The position numbers were made by a program, and so were the translations under genes. Source: Malaya genurostris (lineage: Eukaryota; Arthropoda; Insecta; Diptera; Culicidae). From it: 64,000 bases of DNA. Shown in pieces: positions 60,656-64,000 of the stretch (position 1 is the first letter of the stretch; every line of letters begins with the position of its first letter). Under the pieces are notes generated by a model. That model was not told the DNA's origin, made no database searches, and worked only from the letters and a program-made list of their open reading frames with translations. The stretch covers positions 352,714,254-352,778,253 of the forward strand of contig NC_080571.1 of NCBI RefSeq assembly GCF_030247185.1, written 5' to 3'.

Positions 60656-61553
60656 CACTCAAAATAATAATCATATTATAGTTACGTGAAAAGTTATGTG
60701 AATATTTTCCACCCTACTTTTCACGTAGGTTTTAATGGACTGGCATTTAAAAGCAGTTTAATGCATAATCCAGTAAAAGTTACGTGTTTCATAGTTAAAA
60801 TGTAATGTACTGTTCATATCACATTTATCTATCAGTTCATATCAAATTTAGATACCAGAAAATTACTATTTTATGTATTGGTTGAAGTCAAAAGGGAGAT
60901 TCCAGATTTTTATATAAATTTATGAAATGAAAAATGCCATGAAATATAAAATATTTATTCCAGAAAATTGTCATATAATTCCAACGGCTTAAAAAAGCAA
61001 CTAATAACGTCGTGGTATCTCAAATCGACAAGCCTTCAGAAATCGTTTATGTTGTCACTGCCATCCAACCGAAGCCGAAGTCGAGATCCAAGAACTCCCA
61101 CAACACTACTGATGCAGTTTGAAGTCGCATTACATGGTTCCAGTGTCTCTAGCTTCATACCGACGGCCTGTTTGAAGCATTCGGCAGGACCGGGTAAACT
61201 TCCGGACTCACGCAGGCACTCGGTCCAGTTGAACACATGGAAACTTTCATACTGAAATGGTCCGGTCGATGGAGTAAAAAATTGTAATTAAATAAATCTT
61301 CTCGCAAATATTTACACTACGTACACTTCGAGGGCCACTGCTCGCCATTTTCAAAATCGAGCTTTTCACACTGGAAATTCACGTAGATTGTTTGACGTTT
61401 GGTCAATTCACGTAAACCTTATGTGATGACTCTATTCATTTTAGGGGATGTTCGTATAACATTCATTTTCGTCAGGTAAAATATTCAATTTGACATTTGA
61501 AACTATTCTACGTGATTTTTCAAGTGAATCGAACGTGAATTTTTATTTGAGTG
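60656..61553. mobile_element. TA-flanked foldback element carrying a gene exon
   Basis: Ends CACTCAAAATAATAATCA and, inverted, CACTCAAATAAAAATTCACG; TA on each side (60654-60655, 61554-61555). Subterminal regions are full of TTCACGTA/TACGTGAA words (60682-60727; 61378-61540). This structure fits a non-autonomous DNA transposon. Its interior contains an MBT-repeat exon on the minus strand. Confidence 0.7.
61035..61251 (-). pseudogene. Exon of an Scm-like MBT-repeat (Polycomb) gene
   Basis: Minus strand, directly after a splice-acceptor-like ccatttcag (61260-61252): VFNWTECLRESGSLPGPAEC, then VGMKLETLEPCNATSNCISS and VVGVLGSRLRLRLDGSDNIN, DF, stop, RLVD. This is the first MBT repeat of Sex comb on midleg/SCML proteins (consensus ...VGMKLEARDPRN.TS.CIATV.G..G.RLRLRLDGSDN.NDFWRLVD). 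The invariant Trp of NDFWRLVD is TGA, and about ten residues between ECFKQ and VGMKLE are missing. Similarity is lost after RLVD. It is a dead exon copy; the retained acceptor argues for DNA-level capture rather than retroposition. Confidence 0.85.
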
Positions 61554-61555
61554 TA

Positions 61556-62249
61556 GGATAGAAAAAAACATCAAATTAAATTACCCTATAGGGTGTAGCC
61601 CTCTTTTCATATAAAACTGCCCCAAACAGAATAAAAATTGATATTCGCTGTTTGAAAGGGTTTATATTGGAGATGATTTTCACAAAATTTAATTAAAAAT
61701 TTTACTCCTTTAACTACCATATTGGCGGAGTTAGGATGGTTCTTCTGATTTTCATTTTATTTAAATTTTTCTAAAACCTCTCTAGCAAAAAAAATGAAAA
61801 AAATCAGGAATATTTTAAGAATTATGGGGAACCTTTATGATTTTTATAAGAATTTTTCAAATCTAGATTTAACATCAAAAATAAATCATTTATGAGTACA
61901 TTACGCTGTATTTTTTTCAGATTTTTAAAAAATTTGGACGGGTATAATACCACACTTCAAAAAATAAATCATTCGGAAAACCATGCGTCCCCATCAAAAT
62001 GTCATCATCCGATGGAGACGCATGGTATTTAGTTCTAAAATCATATATCTCATGCTCATAGAATCAAATACCACGCGTTTCCATCTACAACCTCAATGAA
62101 TAGCCGACAACCAAATAAACTTAATTTCAGATTTAGCGGTATTCAATTTTCGATCTGGAAGCCATCCAAAAATTTAACTCGTACTACAATTTCTCAGAAA
62201 TGTCTACACTGATTTTCAAACATTTTGAATCGAATGAGAACTATACAGC
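61556..62249. other. Non-coding stretch
   Basis: AT-rich; a short duplicated phrase about 'accatgcgtccccatc' and its near inverse 'accacgcgtttccatc' (61980-62090) was noted, nothing else. Confidence 0.45.
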
Positions 62250-62470
62250 TCCTCAGGTGAATTCAACTGACTTCGGTTAAACCGACTTTCGAATTCCGGT
62301 TCCAGTATCGAATCGTTTCCCAAAGCTCAATCGTTTTCTTAATCGAATTTCAACAACAAAAATTCAAATTAAAGGATTTAAGGTCCCATAAAAAATTAAT
62401 GAATTTTATCCGATTCCGACTTCCGATTCTGGAATTACAAGGTGATGAGTTTTTAAAATTCAAACCGATA
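62250..62470 (+). repeat. Dispersed culicid repeat copy
   Basis: Phrases aattaaaggatttaaggtcc, gaattttatccgattccgac, ttccgattctggaattacaa match the repeat at 6.8 kb. Confidence 0.65.
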
Positions 62471-62489
62471 TAGAAGATGACAACTTTCA

Positions 62490-63122
62490 ACCTAATACAT
62501 TTCGAATATCATATTAGTATGCCGGTATTCATTAGTTAATCTAAGCACTGTTTTATCAAGCTATTTGCTATTGTAAATTACTTTAAAAAAACATTTTCCA
62601 ACGAAGGGTTGATTTCCTGTGACATATGATTAAAATATCTTATTAGTAGTCGTGATGAAAGCTCCCAAAAGCGATCTTTTAATGGAAAAACTCCCGCCAG
62701 AACCTCAAGACTTATTGTATGTGTCGAATACATGCAGCCTAAGGCGATTCGCAAACAATGATAGTACATTCGCTCTAGTTTAATAATATGAGAGTTTGCA
62801 GCGGAACGAAAGCAAAGGTATCCATATTCCATCACTGAAAGTATCATTGTCTGATACAATTTTATTAGATCTTCCGGATGAGCACCCCACCAAGATACTG
62901 TTATTGTTCGAAGAAAATTTACTTTTTATTGGCATTTTGTTATCAGATACCTAATGTGTCCTCCCACGTGCATTTGGAATCAAACCACACCCCGAGGTAT
63001 TTGAAAGTCAAAACCTGTTGGATCGTTCTTCCCATCATATATAGCTGAAGCTGCGCGGAATCATGCTTTATTGAAAAGATGATCAGCTCAGTTTTCTCCG
63101 CAGAGAATTCGATACCCAGATC
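62490..63122 (-). mobile_element. I-clade LINE fragment with large deletion
   Basis: Minus strand: KTELIIFSIKHDSAQ-like start at 63122, then the thumb region (ILSVMEYGYLCFRSAANSHI, RIALGCMYSTHTISLEVLAG), YFNHMSQEINPSLENVF, and then directly LINE 3' UTR (62490-62580, inverse of 53800-53885). The RNase H part is deleted. Stops show it is dead. Confidence 0.88.
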
Positions 63123-64000
63123 ACAGATAACAGATATACAGGCTCACATACGAACTGTGTGTAAAATTTACTCAATCAGCGTGGTAAAAGAAATTTTTGG
63201 AGGGGGTTCAATTCCCATACGTATGAACATATGTATATAATTACCTGTTGAAAATTATCCACTTCATAATTGACTTGAATAACCAAAGAAAAGATTTTCC
63301 ATAATAGAATTGCGCAGAATTGACCAACTCAAAACGAATACAATATGGTGCAAAAATCTTGAGATACTTTAATGAGCGCAAAGAAAATGAAATCACGTTT
63401 GAATGGATTATCTGTTGGTTTCAACCTTTCTAAAGACTCTTGTCTGTCCGTCACATGAAAGTGCGTTTACAAAGTCTATGTATCGAAATAACTGATGGTT
63501 TATAAAAAAAATTAAAGCTGTCCAGTCTAACTCCGTATCAGGTCTAGTCTAAGCCTCTCCTAATCATTTCTTGAATTTCGGGAAGGGTTTGAACCCCTTA
63601 AACTCTCCCTTGTATACGCGTCTGCTTAGTTGTAATAAATATCTGTGCCAGCCAAAAATATCGATTTTCGCAGAAATCGAATCATTTTGCCTTAAACTTC
63701 CCCTGTTAGCAAACACTTACTACACCTTCTCTTACTTAAAATACCGTTATGGCAATCTGTGAACAGCAAAGAATTACCTAAGCCATTTTGGTGATAATCT
63801 TTTGAGTTGTTTCGGAGTACATTTTTCTACACATATAACCGGATTGGCCAGTTGGGACTACTGTCTCTCCGGCTATTAAATCGATAAATATGCTCACTAT
63901 CCAGAATTTCGATTTGGAAAATATAATACTATGTAAAAGGCGGATATATTTACGATCTACACTTGGTTATGGAACTGATATTCTGCATAGATTTTAGTTT
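63123..64000. other. Non-coding right end of window
   Basis: 63560-63625 (ttgaatttcgggaagggttt, aaccccttaaac) resembles the G-rich mini-element at 30.6 kb. 63685-63830 is a distant copy of the dlg5 intron repeat (cccctgttagcaaacactta, tgtttcggagt). No genes seen. Confidence 0.5.

Noticed and set aside
60968..61255. 95-codon plus-strand frame
   Set aside because: It is antisense to the MBT exon and has no recognisable content.

Overview
The window reads as a mosquito (Culicidae) nuclear genome segment. It is AT-rich and has genes with GT-AG introns. It carries many copies of a dispersed repeat whose copies share the phrases 'accgattttcacaaac', 'aatgaaaggtc' and 'tccgacttccggttcc', which I recall as typical of culicid genomes. 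The transposable element mix also fits: I-clade LINEs, Gypsy, mariner and hAT-like elements, and tRNA-type SINEs. Species cannot be fixed from the sequence.

Four host genes are supported, all on the + strand: (1) the 3' part of dlg5, a MAGUK scaffold (1-5538), with PDZ, SH3 and guanylate-kinase exons; (2) a Spaetzle-family Toll ligand, probably spz4 (28442-31608); (3) a small three-exon prothymosin-like acidic nuclear protein (41231-42478); (4) a menorin/FAM151-type protein (58586-59504). They have no operon-like relation; each sits alone among transposon debris.

Most of the rest is mobile DNA. 11765-17520 is a complete Gypsy-type LTR retrotransposon with apparently identical 227-bp LTRs, a 4-bp target duplication and one long gag-pol frame. 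47954-53973 is a complete two-ORF I-clade LINE with a poly(A) tail and a perfect 12-bp target duplication. Three broken minus-strand copies of the same LINE group lie at 24.3-25.9, 35.5-36.7 and 62.5-63.1 kb. Two internally deleted mariner-type elements at 33.9 and 45.1 kb share one deletion junction, and one of them has become a perfect foldback. Older mariner relics lie at 7.4-8.2, 23.6, 26.1 and 26.6 kb. Several small non-autonomous elements can be delimited to the base by target duplications (8 bp: 5905-6389, 21210-21411, 24397-25026, 30636-30802, 33255-33535; TA: 18557-18783, 60656-61553).

The strongest unusual observations are: a 169-bp unit holding the last coding exon of dlg5 plus the end of a MITE, present three times in tandem; an MBT-repeat exon of an Scm-like Polycomb gene carried, with a nonsense codon, inside a TA-flanked foldback element; a shredded uncharacterised protein at 18.3-21.8 kb split by several nested insertions; a 57-bp retroposed tail with an 11-bp target duplication that reveals a recurrent LINE/SINE 3' end; and an intron in the menorin gene whose retention would supply a signal-peptide-like start. 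All homology calls are from reading the translations; no database search was possible.
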